A stretch of DNA of 64,000 nt from Perognathus longimembris pacificus (Eukaryota; Chordata; Mammalia; Rodentia; Heteromyidae): the NCBI RefSeq assembly GCF_023159225.1, contig NC_063188.1:37934021-37998020 (forward strand), written 5' to 3'. How positions within the stretch are numbered: the first letter of the stretch is position 1; each line of letters begins with the position of its first letter. Positions 23,100 through 34,996 of this stretch are shown here, piece by piece. The notes under the pieces were generated by a model. It made no database searches and was not told the origin of the DNA. It saw only the letters and a program-made list of their open reading frames with translations. Both the position numbers and the translations under genes were made by a program.

Positions 23100-24868
23100 C
23101 TGATGTACTTTCTTTTATGGTTGGTCAGTTGGGTCTCAGATGCATCTCAGATCAAGGCTTCAATGTAGTCTTTTATCATTGGTTGTTTTAATTGAGAAAT
23201 GCTTTTAAGGGGGCACAATTTGTATACTACAGTTACTCATTGCTTCTGAGTTGGCCACTTTTTTTTTTAATTTTTTCAGTTCAAGGAACAAGTAGATATG
23301 TTATGTGTATTATATACATAATATATAATATAATATATATGTAGAGAGAGAGCATGATCAGCTTCCATGTGAGCTGCTTATCTGTTCCCTTATAGTTTGT
23401 TTTATTAATATTTGGTTTAGCCTGAAAATTACAAGAGGTATAATCACCTTTTGTCAAACTTTCTTGTCACTGTGACAAATACCTGAGAGAAACAACTTAA
23501 AGAAAGATTTGTTTTGCCCATAGCAATTTAGTCCATCATTTTAGGTTTGATATTAGGTCAAATGTCATGAAAGAGAGAGTGTGATGAGGCAGAGATTGAG
23601 TCATGAAAGCCAAGAAGCAGAGAGAACTCACAGAGAAGGGGTGAGGTCAAGATATACCCTTCTAATTCACACTTCCAGTGACCCATCTCCTTCCACTAGG
23701 CCTCAACTTCCACAGTTCTAACACCTCCTAGTAGTTTTCAGATTTTGAATCCTTCAGTGTATTAAATTATTGATTATGTCAGAGGCCTCATATGATCAGT
23801 TCCTTCTGCAAATGTCTTCCTGGATACATTCGTATTTGTGTTTTAGTTGTCTCCTAAGCATCTCTCCATTCAATCAAGTTCACAATTAAAATTAACTAAC
23901 ACATATACATACTCACATATGTCTTCCTCTCTGTTCATAAATAAAAGATGACCTATTTGCCTCAGTAAAATTTCTAGAGGCCTAGTATTGACCTTGACAT
24001 GTTGAGTTATTCCATTCAAGGTGAAGGATAAATGAAGACATTGCTGCATCTGGCTCCTTCTACAATAGAGAGGAACTTTACATAGTGGGCCTCTTTGAAT
24101 TGAAAGCAGCATATTCCTCATTTGAGCTTGTTACTGTGGCTCATTTACTGAGCAGCATGAAAAGCTGCTAGCTTGATGTGGAGCCCAGGGAAGAAGGCAT
24201 TGCTCCTGGACACAGGAACCTCTGGCTCAGTGGCTAGGACAATGAAATTGAGGCAACCACTGTGAACACACAAACAATGGGGATTTTAGGCTGAGTATAG
24301 TGGTGCAACATTGATTCAAGACAGACCAGATTACTAGTGAACAAAGGAAAAGGCAAGGCTTTTATTTGTGCACAGGGATGTAGGTATGGTCTATAGTGAA
24401 AATCTTATTGGGCCTGGACATGGTTTGTTATAAAAAAGAAAATACCCTGGCCTGGAGGAATGGGCAATTGGTTTATCTCAGGATTTGTTTTATTTGCCTG
24501 TCACTGCTCTGCCATTCTATACAATCATGTTCATTTTGTGATAAGCATCGGCAGTTGTAGCTGCAAAGACATCACATAGTAGGGTAAAAGAAAACACCTA
24601 TTGTGTTTATAGCGAAGAGCAGAACCTAGACGTTTGTTTTCTATACTTTTGTCATGACACTCCATCAGTCTCAATTCTCTAATTTACTTTATTAGTGGAG
24701 GTGGTATAACAAGCAAATCCTGGTTTAATGATGAACCTGTTTTTTATTCTAATATGATTGTTTGAGAGAGTGAGGGAGGTAGGAAAAAACATATATCATA
24801 CCTTTTAATTTGTAACAGGTTACACACTAAGGCACTGTGCATTGTTTTAAAAGGTATTTTCCTTTCTT
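23100..24868. other. Intergenic with probable ancient interspersed repeat, family not assigned
   Basis: 23455-23800 (CTGTGACAAATACCTGAGAG onward) has the look of an ancient mammalian interspersed element whose sister pieces appear at 25842-28580. 24140-24700 is unassigned; a minus-strand AATAAA near 24360 is the only signal seen. No gene is recognised. Confidence 0.35.
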
Positions 24869-25063
24869 TTTGGCTAGTCCTGGGCCTTAGACTCAGGGCC
24901 TGAGCACTGTCCCTGGCTTCTTTTTGCTCAAGGCTAGCACTCTGCCACTTGAGCCACAGTTCCACTTCTAGCCGTTTTCTATATATGTGGTGCTGGGGAA
25001 TTGAACCCAGGGCTTCATGTATAAGAGGCAAGCACTCTGGCCACTAGGCCATATTCCCAGCCC
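24869..25063 (-). mobile_element. Dimeric ID-related SINE
   Basis: Reverse complement of the reference dimer, from GGCTAGTCCTGGGCCTTAG to CATATTCCCAGCCC. Confidence 0.88.
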
Positions 25064-25477
25064 TTCTTTTCTTTTAAGTACTGGATTTTGAACTCAGACC
25101 ATAAGAAAGTTAGAAAGTGGTCAAAATTTATGGCCCAACTGCTGCTATACTACCTTCCCTATCTCAGCTTGACCAATGGTCTCATTGAGGTTCCTTATGG
25201 CCAGTTGACAAAGGAAGAGAAGCCTGAATGATTGCATGATATGTTTCCTCCACCCAGTAGTGGATAGCTGTAGTACCATGGCCTATTTCTGGACTTTGAT
25301 GAAGGATAAGAGTGAACAGAAACCCTCACAGTGTGCCAGGCTTTGAGCAGTGTTCCTTGCTGAATGCTTATAAAGAGAAACTATCATACAGGCTTGAGGC
25401 TTGTGTTGAATCTCAGTACCAGGCCCCAGAAGAAGGTAACTGATAAAAAATATTTTTTGGTTAAAAATCTCATCCTT

Positions 25478-25841
25478 AAGCAGCCCCACTTTTGGATATC
25501 TATCCAAAAGACCACAAACAAAACCACAGTAAAGCTACCAGCACAACAATGTTCATCGCAGCGCAATTTGTCATAGCTAGAATCTGGAACCAACCCAGAT
25601 GCCCCTCAGTAGACGAATGGATCAGGAAAATGTGGTACATATACACAATGGAAATTTATGCCTCTATCAGAAAGAATGACATTGCCCCATTTGTAAGGAA
25701 ATGGAAGGACTTGGAAAAAATTATACTAAATGAAGTGAGCCAGACCCAAAGAAACATGGACTCTATGGTCTCCCTTATTGGGAATAATTAGTACAGGTTT
25801 AGGCAAGTCATAGCAGAGCATCACAAGGCCCAATAACTATA
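25478..25841 (+). mobile_element. L1 fragment truncated at both ends
   Basis: The plus strand encodes the same ORF2 C-terminus as copies A and B (MWYIYTMEIYASIRKND to SLIGNN, frame ending about 25789), then stops about 50 bp into the 3'-UTR. No poly(A) tail or 3'-UTR end is present, which is unusual for a target-primed insertion. Confidence 0.85.
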
Positions 25842-26149
25842 CAGTTTTTAAAGGTCCCACTTCCCAATACCTCTGCATTGGGGGTCAAGTTACAGATACA
25901 TGAACTTTGAGGGACACATTAAGGTATGTCATTATGCTGCTGCCTCCTCCAAATCATGTCTTTTCACATGAAAAATATATAAACTCCATCCTAATAGTTT
26001 CATATTCTTAACTTCTTTCATTCCAAATTCAAAAGTTCAAATTTCAAAGCCTCATCTAAATTATATAGGTATGAAACTCATAGTAGCAGTCATCCTGAGG
26101 CAAATTACCTACTGATATAAGACAGTTATCACCAGAATCCAGTGGTTGA

Positions 26150-26356
26150 TGACTATACTGCTAGCTTCTCACAAGACTAATATCTGAGAATCACTGTTCA
26201 AAGCCTGCCTGGGCAGTCTATTAAAAGTCTATTAGACTTTTATCTCTAATTAACCAGCAAAGTATCCAGTAGAGCTGTGGCTTTAGTGGTAGAGCAAAAA
26301 AGCTCAGGGACAGCATCCAGGCCCTGAGTTCAAGCCCCAAGACTGCCCCCCCCCTC
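26150..26356 (+). mobile_element. Chimeric 7SL/ID SINE, diverged
   Basis: Contains CTGAGAATCACTGTTCAAAG and the ID-like GAGCTGTGGCTTTAGTGGTA, ending in a C-run. Confidence 0.65.
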
Positions 26357-27097
26357 ACACACTATCTTGTCCCAAAATGCAATATTTGGACTGGCATCCG
26401 ATAGACACTCCCATTTCAAAATATATTTAATCAAGAAAGGAGTGTAAATTGTCCCAAGTAAGTCCAAAATAATACACATTAAATTTTACAGCTAGAGAAG
26501 AGTCTTTCCTTACTCTGTATCTCGCCTGTGAGTACACTGTGGTTAGTGCTGGGTGCCCAAGTCTCAGGCTGCCCTTTCCTACGAGTTTTCTAGGCTTAGG
26601 ACATGCAGCAGTTCTATGGGTTAAAATTTCCTATGAAGTTTTTAAGGCTGCTGTTGCACATGGAAGAGGCTAACAGTTCTGGAATATCTCTGTAATGGCC
26701 CAGATCTGTGTCTCTACTATTCATTATTCTAGTGGGAAGTTGCTGTGAACCAACTTGGTGGTTCTGAACCAAGGCACATTACTAATTTGACCCAGTCTGT
26801 CTATAAATATTTTGAAATCTAAGAGGAAGTCACCACTTTTTGTGTTCTGCATGCCTGTAGAAGTTAGTACTATTTTGAAAACTTCTATGGCTGTGCAAGA
26901 ATGTACTAGAAGTGTAACCTGATCTGTATTTGGGCCCACATGAACCACAGTGAGAACTGCCAAAGAACACTGAATTGGAATGTGAGGAGCTGAGTCCTTG
27001 GTCAGAAAGCCCAGTGAGGGCTCCCTGGGTCTATTTTTACAAACCATTCTGCCTTCCTAGAGCTCTGAGCCTATGTTTGTTTTTGTTTTTGTTTTTG

Positions 27098-27283
27098 CCA
27101 GGCCTGAGGCTTGAACTCAGGGCCTGAGCACTGTCCCTGGCTTCTTTTTGCTTAAGGCTAGCACTCTACCACTTGAGTCAAGTCACAGCACCACTTCCAC
27201 CTTTTTCTATATATGTGGTGCTGAGGAATCGAACCCAGGGCTTCATGTATAGGAACTTTACCACTAGGTCATATTCCCAGCTC
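27098..27283 (-). mobile_element. Dimeric ID-related SINE
   Basis: Reverse complement dimer flanked by near-identical GCTCTGAGCCTA direct repeats. A (GTTTTT)n run marks the tail at about 27076-27098. Confidence 0.85.
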
Positions 27284-27344
27284 TCTGAGCCTAAGTTTCG
27301 AGGACAACTTTGAAGATTCCTAAATGCTTTTGGGTCTTTTCCTT

Positions 27345-27490
27345 ATTATCTTTTTTATTATTTAATTTTATTTTATTGTAAGGGTTATGTACAGAGAGGT
27401 TATAGTTATGTAAGTAAGGTAATTACATCTCTTGATGAACATTTTTGCCCTCTCCCTCATTTTCTTTCATTTTCTCTCCCCACTCTTATT
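27345..27490 (-). mobile_element. L1 3'-UTR fragment
   Basis: GTTATGTACAGAGAGGTTAT and neighbouring bases match the L1 3'-UTR on the minus strand. Confidence 0.65.
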
Positions 27491-27507
27491 ATCTTAAAAA
27501 TTCTTAT

Positions 27508-27600
27508 CATTTTTTGTTTATGTGGTACTGAGGAATCAAACCCAGGGTCTTATGCATGCTAGGCAAGCAACTCTACCACCAAGCTACATTCCCAGTACCC
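27508..27600 (-). mobile_element. ID-type SINE monomer
   Basis: Reverse complement of a single ID unit: ATTCCCAGTACCC at its end, and GTGGTACTGAGGAATCAAAC containing the B-box. Confidence 0.75.
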
Positions 27601-27674
27601 TCTCTTATTATGTTAATGATAGAAATTGCTTTTCTTTCATCCATGCTAATCCTTTTATGGAAAGCTTGCTTGGG

Positions 27675-27900
27675 CTGGCCACTGGTGGCTCCCATCTATA
27701 ATCTTAGGTACTCAGGAAGCTGAAATCTGAGGATCAAGGTTCAAAGCCAGCCGGGACAGGAAAGTTCATGAGACTCTTTTCTCCAGTTAACCACTGAACT
27801 GTGGCCCAAGTGCTAGAGTGACTAGCCTTGAGCACAAAACCTCAGAGACAGTACCCAGGCCCTGAGTTCAAGCCTCAGGACTAGCATACAAAATAAAAAC
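27675..27900 (+). mobile_element. 7SL/B1-headed, ID-tailed chimeric SINE
   Basis: GGCCACTGGTGGCTCCCATC, then GGTACTCAGGAAGCTGAAAT form the head. The ID-like half ends CAGGACTAGC with an A-rich tail. Confidence 0.8.
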
Positions 27901-28588
27901 GTTGCTTGGACACATTCCTTGCATACTTTTCATTTCTGACATAACCAGTCTTCAAGTGTCGCAAAAATTTTTACATTTTGTGTTCCTTTTAATTACATTA
28001 CCTCTTTAAGTCACTTCTCTCAGCTATTACTAGATGCAGTTTAAAGAAGCTCGTCCATCCCTTCCCTTAGAAATTTCATCCAGACATCCTAGTTTATTGC
28101 TCTTAAATTCTGTCTTTTATTAGGACCTAGAGCATGGACACAATTCAGCCAATTTGTTAGAGAATTCATAGTAAAGATAGCTTCTGTGCCAAGTTTCAAG
28201 AAAACATTTTATTTCTATCTAGGACCTCATCAGAATGGACTTTAATGTCAAATTTCTGCCAACATTCTGATCATAATTGCTTAGGTAATCTCTAAGAACA
28301 TTCAGAGTTTCCTTATAGATTTTTTTTCTTTTGAGCTCTTACCAGAATCACTATCAATACCCCATTCACAGAACTATAGATTTTTCCTTAATGTATTCCC
28401 CAAAACTCTTCAATTTTTCAGGACGTAGAAAACACTTTACCCCAGTACCCATTTTCTGCTTTTGTTTCGCACTACAATAATAGAATATTACAAACTGGCC
28501 AATTCATGACAAATAAAAACTTGTTTGGTATGTAGTTCTGGAGGCTGGTAAGTCTAAGATCAAAGGGATAAACATCTAATCAGGTCTT

Positions 28589-28648
28589 GTGTGTGTGTGT
28601 GTGTGCACATACACATGCACATGTGCATACACACATGTGTGTACACAC
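28589..28648. repeat. Compound GT/CA microsatellite
   Basis: A GT run is followed by alternating CACATACACATG-type units. Confidence 0.85.
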
Positions 28649-28649
28649 A

Positions 28650-28858
28650 CCTGCCCTCGTACTAGAGCTGGAACTCAGGGCTTGAGCACTGTGCCTTAGG
28701 TTTTTCACTCAAGCTTAACACTCTACCACGTTTCCCATATCTCTACTTCCAGGTTTTTGCTGTTTAATTGGTGATAAGAGTTTCACAGATTTTTCTGCCT
28801 GAGTTGGCTTCAAATTGTATTTCTTAGATCTCAGGCACCCACCCACATAACCAGGATT
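28650..28858 (-). mobile_element. Chimeric 7SL/ID SINE
   Basis: Minus-strand element with GAACTCAGGGCTTGAGCACT at its tail side, diverged. Confidence 0.65.
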
Positions 28859-28859
28859 C

Positions 28860-29005
28860 TTGGCTGGGAATGTGGCTTAGTGGTAGAGTGCTTGCCTAGC
28901 ATACATGAAACCCTGAGTTTGGTTCCTCAGCACCACATAAACAAAAAAAAGCTGGAAGTGGCCCTGTTGCTCAAGAGGTAGAGTTGTAGGACTGGCAAAA
29001 AACAA
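28860..29005 (+). mobile_element. ID-type SINE, short form
   Basis: TGGCTGGGAATGTGGCTTAG, then GTAGAGTGCTTGCCTAGCAT are the classic ID head, ending in CTGGCAAAAAAC. It is inserted inside the preceding minus-strand SINE, whose head resumes to about 29050. Confidence 0.75.
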
Positions 29006-29064
29006 ACCCAAGTAACCATGATTACACATGTGAGCCACTGATGCATGGCTTAATTAGGTCTTTT

Positions 29065-29300
29065 TCACTATGTTAGACCATGGTTAAAAGGCAAATACAG
29101 GGTGAGAAGTAGGAAGGGATATCCCAACTCATTTTTATCTTGCCTTAATGCTCTGTTTAGAAATTTTAGTACTACATTGAAAAGGAATGGAGAAAGGACA
29201 TTCTTGTCCTGTTCTGATTTGAGAAGAAACGGTTTTAATTTTTGCACCATTTGGAATGGTGATAGCTGTAGATTTGTCATACATAGCCTTCATTTATGGT
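29065..29300 (-). mobile_element. LINE-1 reverse-transcriptase fragment
   Basis: The minus strand encodes a piece preceding the RT catalytic box (LSPFLFNVVLKFLNRALRQD). There is no full ORF. Confidence 0.7.
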
Positions 29301-29400
29301 GATGTATATCCCTTCTATTTCTAGCTTCTACAGAGCATGATCCACTAACACCGGGCTAAATTTTCTTTTAAAGATTGATAAATAACAAATTAAAAGGGTA

Positions 29401-29536
29401 TATGAAGCTCATATATAATGTTTATAGTTACATGGTGAGTTTTGTGAACTGAGACACAATTCATTTAATATGAAGCTCGTATATAATGTTTATAGTTACA
29501 TGGTGAGTTTTGTGAGCTGAGATACAAGTCATTTAA
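29401..29536. repeat. 68-bp tandem duplication, two copies
   Basis: TATGAAGCTCATATATAATG starts the first copy and TATGAAGCTCGTATATAATG the second at 29469. The copies differ at only a few positions. Confidence 0.93.
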
Positions 29537-29699
29537 ATAATCAGAATATGGAACTTGATCTAACAATTTCTTAGATCCAAATTCCTCCCAATTAACAGAT
29601 GAAAGTTACAATGCAATTTGACAGTTTATCCTTCAATGATCATACATTTTCCCCCCTCATATTGTGAGTTGAATTACATGACAGAGCATCATCAATTCC

Positions 29700-29910
29700 T
29701 TTATAGCTGGACTGGGGATTGAACATAGGACCTCTGCCTATCACTTGTCTCATGACTGGTGCTCTACTACTTTAGCTACACCTCCACTTCAAGCTTTTTC
29801 CTAGTAATTGGAGGAGTCAGATTTGTCTATATAGGCTGGCTCTGTACTGCAATTCTCAGATCTTGAGTAGCTATGATTACAGGCATGAGTCACATATTCC
29901 TGGCTGTCAT
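29700..29910 (-). mobile_element. Chimeric 7SL/ID SINE
   Basis: Minus-strand chimera with the head near CTGTAATCATAGCTACTCAA and a degraded ID part. Confidence 0.65.
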
Positions 29911-30782
29911 CAATTCTTAATGTATAACACACAAAAAATCAGAGCTTTACAATGGTTTTGCAGGTGCCCACATCATATTTGAAATAACAAAGCTCAGAAA
30001 TGGTTAAAGGTGAGAGTGCCCAAAAGCCTGCCTTGGTAGCTTTTAGCAACACATCCCTATGAACACAGTAACAACGTGTCCAATTTCCAGTGATTGTGTG
30101 AGTGCTACAGTCAGGGAGTCATGGAGCAAGGGTTCAAGTATGCAGCTGGAAGCAGGCCCAAGACCAAAACACTAACAACCTTTTCACTAGTATAATGGAG
30201 AAATGCAGTCGTGGAACCACCATGCTAACTTGGTGACAGGTGAATGTGCTGTTCTCCACAGCATCTTGAGTAGTTCAGTCCTGGCAATTTTCTGAGACAT
30301 ATGCAGGTCTCACCACTGGGGCTGAGAGGAATACATAATTATAAACGTGTTTACTCCTTTCATTCTTTGTAGAGGTTTGATTATAGAAGCATGATAGTGC
30401 CATCTTGTGACTACATCTTGAATTGCAGCATAAACAGGGCTGAGCAGGAAGATTAATAAGGAGAGGCTGTGGCCCAGGTCTACTTTATAGAACTTTCTGC
30501 AAGTATTGGTATAAAGATTGACATACATAGGCTATAAAGGGTAGTGAAATTCCCTAAATAGGAATAGGACGTTCTTACTATGTAAAAGAAAAAGCTATGA
30601 CAGAAACTAGAAGATCATTTACATTTTTATTTTAGAGATGTTAGGAGTTCACACACGATGAGACTAAAGGAGGATTCTAAGAGAAGGAACCCAAAGGCAT
30701 AATACTTCTGAACATTTAAAATGCTATTTATAGGACCAATCCCAGGAAATGGAAACATGGTTCTTTTTTGGTGGTGGTGGTA
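29911..30782. other. Intergenic, no feature recognised
   Basis: No coding or repeat signature is recognised. Confidence 0.4.
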
Positions 30783-31134
30783 GAGATGGTGTTGTTTTAT
30801 TTTATTTTATTTTTTGTTCATAAGGAGGTTTATTAGTGGGGCCATGGTTCCCATGGGAGAGGGAGCTACATGGCGTCTGCACCTTATCTAGGTGGCAGCT
30901 TTTCTCTCTGGGGGTAAAGGGGAAGTAGTTAAGTAGTGAGTAGGTGTGGCTTATTAGTGGATCATGGGTGGATCTGGGGGCTAGTGGGAGGAGCTGAGGA
31001 CCTGAGGCTAGGGAAATGCTAACATTCCCCCATTTGTTGTTTATTAATAACAGAGGAGGGGTACCAGGCCGGGAGTATGGGAGGAGGTTGTCTCTTCTGG
31101 AGCTACTTCCTGCTGGAGATGGTGTTGTTTTATT
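30783..31134 (-). mobile_element. Retroposed 3' end of an LTR-containing RNA, with 19-bp target duplication
   Basis: The 19-mer GAGATGGTGTTGTTTTATT occurs at 30783-30801 and 31116-31134. Between them, read on the minus strand, lie about 90 bp, then a purine-rich AAATGGGGGAA, then a 210-bp LTR-like unit (31024 down to 30815) beginning TGTTAGCATTTCCC and ending CTTATGAACA. An AATAAA occurs about 20 bp before its end, followed by an A-rich tail. Long duplication, A-tail and 5' truncation are marks of L1-mediated retroposition, not of integrase. The source is therefore inferred to be a polyadenylated LTR-element transcript. Confidence 0.65.
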
Positions 31135-31189
31135 ATTTTGTTTGATTGCCTATTGTTTTGTTTGTTCTATTATCTGTCTTTTGAGCAGG

Positions 31190-31415
31190 AAATGGGGCTC
31201 AGAAATGGAAGAAGGGTGAACAAATGCAGTAGTGTTACTCAGTATACTATGTAGAAAAGGAACTATGCATCTTTTGAGCAGGAATGGGGGAGTGGAAAAA
31301 GCAGAGGAAGGGGTGACATTATTCAAAAAGAAATACACTCATTTGTCTTATGGAACGGTTTCCCCTCTGTGCAATACCTTAACAACAACAAGAAAATTAT
31401 ATTTCAAAAAACTAA
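31190..31415 (+). mobile_element. L1 3'-end fragment
   Basis: GAAGGGGTGACATTATTCAA through GTTTCCCCTCTGTGCAATAC matches the L1 3' end also seen at 49156-49260. Confidence 0.55.
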
Positions 31416-31562
31416 AAAATAGCTTCATGCTATTTATGATGTTTATAACCTGCCTTTATGTGCAAATATTTTTGTAAGAATTCATTCCAAAACTTTCTTT
31501 TTTGTCAGTGCAAATATTTTTTTGTAGGCATTCTTTTAGTATACATTCCAAAACTTCTTTCT

Positions 31563-31800
31563 TTTTTGTCAATGAGTCATAGGGTTTGAACTCCAGGCCT
31601 GGGCACTGTCCTTGAGTTTTTCTGTTCAAAACTAGTACTTTGCCACTTTGAACCACAGTGTTGCTTCCAGTTTTCTGGTGGTTAATTGGAGATAAGAGTC
31701 TCACAGAGTTTCCTGACTGGCAGGCTTTGAATCACAATTCTCATATTCCAGTCTCCTGAGTAGCTAGGATTACAGGCATGAACCACCAACACCTGGCTCA
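31563..31800 (-). mobile_element. Chimeric 7SL/ID SINE
   Basis: Minus-strand chimera ending (5' head) with CCAGGTGTTGGTGGTTCATG read in reverse complement. Tail side is GGTTTGAACTCCAGGCCTGG. Confidence 0.75.
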
Positions 31801-32200
31801 AAACTTCTTCAGATACAACATTTGTATTAACATAATTAATTCAATGACATTCATATTCATAATATCACTGTAAGTAAGCAGCTATTCATGTTAGAAGTAA
31901 TGCAAATCACTAATCTGATAGGTACAAAATTTATCACTGTGCTTATTATAACTCATTTCTCTGTCTTCTAGAATAACATCTGGTGGATATGATATAATCA
32001 TTTTTCATAAGGCCCAATTATTTACAGTATTACAATATTCCCTGTTATCTATATTGTTGGCTAGAATATTTTCAGAGTTTGGGCAATGTCAAAGGGCTCA
32101 GTTAAGAGCAGAGTTAATATGATTATTGAATGTGTTTTCTTTCAAACAGCAAAGTGTCTTGTGAGAATTTCAGTGTTATATTAGTATAATCTGGTGGATT

Positions 32201-32264
<64 letters not shown>

Positions 32265-34100
32265 TGTTCTGTAAACACATTTCCCTTCACTTTCTTCATC
32301 TGTTCATGATGTTGTGTCCTATTTTGTCTTTTCTCTTAAATTTAGTCCCAGAAGTGAAGGAAAGCCATTCTCAGGATAGCAGTCCTAATGATATCCTTAT
32401 AAATATCTTTGATGCAAGCTGAAGACAAGCTTTTACAAAGGACACTGTTTGTACAAAGCATGCTCAACTGTATAAAGAGTGTATAGGTACCTTTATTCTG
32501 ATGCTCATAACATTAATACCATTTAGTATCTCTAGATGGAGTCTTGTGAAGAAGGCAGGAGAGGAGTGAAAAAATAACACACTGACATCTTATAACAAAG
32601 AACAGGTCCTGAAATTCTTCATGGATCCATTCTCAACTTCCATATTAAGAAGATCTGAAAGTAGTAAGATTTTATTGAATTTTTCAAGAAAGTGTCACCA
32701 GACATAGCATGTGAAGGAAGGATGATGGTTGTTGCTTGGAGGAACATATGATGTGGTACAAACAGGACCAGGATCCATCCAGAGTTCCTTGTTCATACAA
32801 ATGCCTTAATATTCTGGGTCATCATTGTACAACTCAAGATCAGACTGATTCACATTTTTCACACTCTTTACCCAATTGGGAGTATAATGATTTTTAATAA
32901 ATATCTAGAATTGTACAATCTCACTATAATCCTCACCATAAATATTTATGCTACTCCAAAAAGTTTCAGTGTAGTCAGGTTTTGAATTTCCTACAGTATC
33001 ATTCATATACTGATGAACAGTATCTTAATTTTCTAAGTTGAAGAGCTGCACATTTTAGACTCATTTTTGTTGAACAGAGCAAAAATGTACCACTGCAGCA
33101 TATTATCACGAGTCAGAATATCTATGTAGCTATCATCTAGCTATCTATCTTTATGTTTAGTAGTTGAATCCAGATCATCCATCATGCTAGGCATGCAATC
33201 ACACTGTACTTTCAGCTCATAAACATCTTACTTTAAAGAAAACATGAATATATTTAACATTCATTTAGGAATGAAATTTTCTTTCTTCACAGGTCAGTGA
33301 TGGCTTTTCAAAGCCTTGATTGAATGGACTTCATTAGCTTTCATTTCTATTCTTTCATTTTGAAAATTATACTAGAGGAACATACCCAGAGTTTTATGAA
33401 ATTGCTATACAATATACCCTAGAGTTATATTCTACCCTCAGCTATTTTTAGCTTCTTTTATCTTAAAAACTTTTGTGAGCACAATGTAGTTGTACAAGAG
33501 ACTGTGACATGTAGACTTTTGAAGGGAAAGGGTGTGGGTGGTGAATTCCATTCCTCTCCTTCCAGACAGATTGTGCCATTTCTGCAAGAGAGCAGGTGTG
33601 GAGGTGGGGAGAGGGAGATGTGCTTTTGTCATGACATACCGCCATATGGAAAAAAATGTATCTGGAATGGAGGACAAGAATTCCTCAGATGAAACAGTAA
33701 ATGAACTGAGTATGTTTTATGACTGTATTGTTCTAGCTGGCCTCTAAAATAATGGAGCATCCTCAAATATTACGTTTTCAATTTTCCTAGTTCAGTTAGT
33801 CAGTTGGTTATGAACAGTTTCTTATTTGGGCCACAGATGGCTGACTGCATAGAGTTGTGTGTCTCACATGTTTCTCCTCACATGGCTAAGTCATCACAAA
33901 GAACACTGGTAACACCATGAGTTTCAGTGTACTGATATTACCCATCAAAGGACATTTGTATACGCAACAAAATTCATGACAACAGAGACATATTTTGTGT
34001 TCACCACCTGAGCAGATTTCTGCCAATTGCTGCCATACTTGCCAGGTTTCTCTAATACTTCTGCTTTCTCAGGTGATCTGAATGGTGAAGGAATTTTGAA
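31801..34100. other. Intergenic with one (AG)n run, no gene recognised
   Basis: AT-rich DNA. Apart from the (AG)n at 32204-32262 I see no feature I can name. Confidence 0.4.
32204..32262. repeat. (AG)n microsatellite
   Basis: A nearly pure AG run of about 58 bp. Confidence 0.95.
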
Positions 34101-34199
34101 TCAGGACAAGGTAGGACACAGAAGACAAAATAGGACACAGAAGACAAAATAGTTCAGAGGGAATTGTAAGTCTGATAAACAGTTGCAAGAGAAGCCTGA

Positions 34200-34996
34200 C
34201 ATGCAGCGATCACAACATTTTGGAGATGATCAAAGTAATCAGGTCCAAAAGCAAGGTGTTTGTACTCTACTGAGGTTCCTGATAGCCACAGAGGTATGAG
34301 GGGCCAACCGCCCTGGGAGTAGGAGATGCACAGATACAACCCAAGTGGGATTGTTTCCATTTTGGAATGCAATGAAGGAATGTCTCATGAAAACAAAAGG
34401 GGTGTGACCCTCCAATCAGCATGACACTTTCTGGGGTATAATGGAGACACTTATTAGGCAAAGGCATGTGCACAACATAAAAGAAGGAAGAAATCACTAA
34501 AGAGAGCCTTCCCTAATAGGTGCTCAGGTAAAGAGTCTCCACAGCAAATTTGGGGCCTTCTAGAATGATGCACACAGGGGAAGGCATTCCCCTTTGGTTA
34601 CTGTGCAATCGGCAGTACAGCTGTGTGCTCATGCACATTCCATATATAGAGCTGGAAACTGTATAATGAAACTCAAGAAAAGTAGAAGGAATACTGATGC
34701 TGTAGAAATGGGGCATAAGAAAGTATGAGAGCTGAGGCGAAGGGCCTACTGCAGATTGGGTTGCCATGAAAACACGATACCACAACTTGACTATCAAGAC
34801 GACTTTTCAATGCAGATGGAAATTATTAAGTGAGAAAACTATATAGTCCCTGTGACTGATGTTTGGGCCCCAGCTAGAGCTTGGGGTCTAGCCATGGTTA
34901 GCAAATCATCCCTGGGTGGTGAAGAAACAATGGGTCAAGAACGAGAGTTTGAATGCTTTGTGTGGCAAGTGGAAACTGGCAGGGACTGGGAGACTT
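34200..34996. repeat. Tandem array unit 1 (5' part), about 0.74-kb family
   Basis: This stretch aligns with the units at 43370-45260. Shared landmarks are GGAAGGCATTCCCC, CAGCTGTGTGCTCATG with CATTCCATATATAG, GCCATGAAAACACGAT, and GCAAATCATCCCTGGG. The class II provirus interrupts this unit at 34996/43364. Confidence 0.75.

Larger units (their letters stand above)
25842..28580. mobile_element. Ancient interspersed element, family not assigned, with younger insertions
   Basis: The segments at 25842-26100, 26500-27050, 27950-28460 and 28480-28580 look like one large, very old mammalian repeat (for example CCACTTCCCAATACCTCTGC; AGTTCTGGAGGCTGGTAAGTC). SINEs and an L1 3'-UTR piece are inserted. 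I cannot name the family or orientation with certainty. Confidence 0.35.

Noticed and set aside
22953..23168. Frame with repeated FLPS
   Set aside because: Translation of the TTCC microsatellite.
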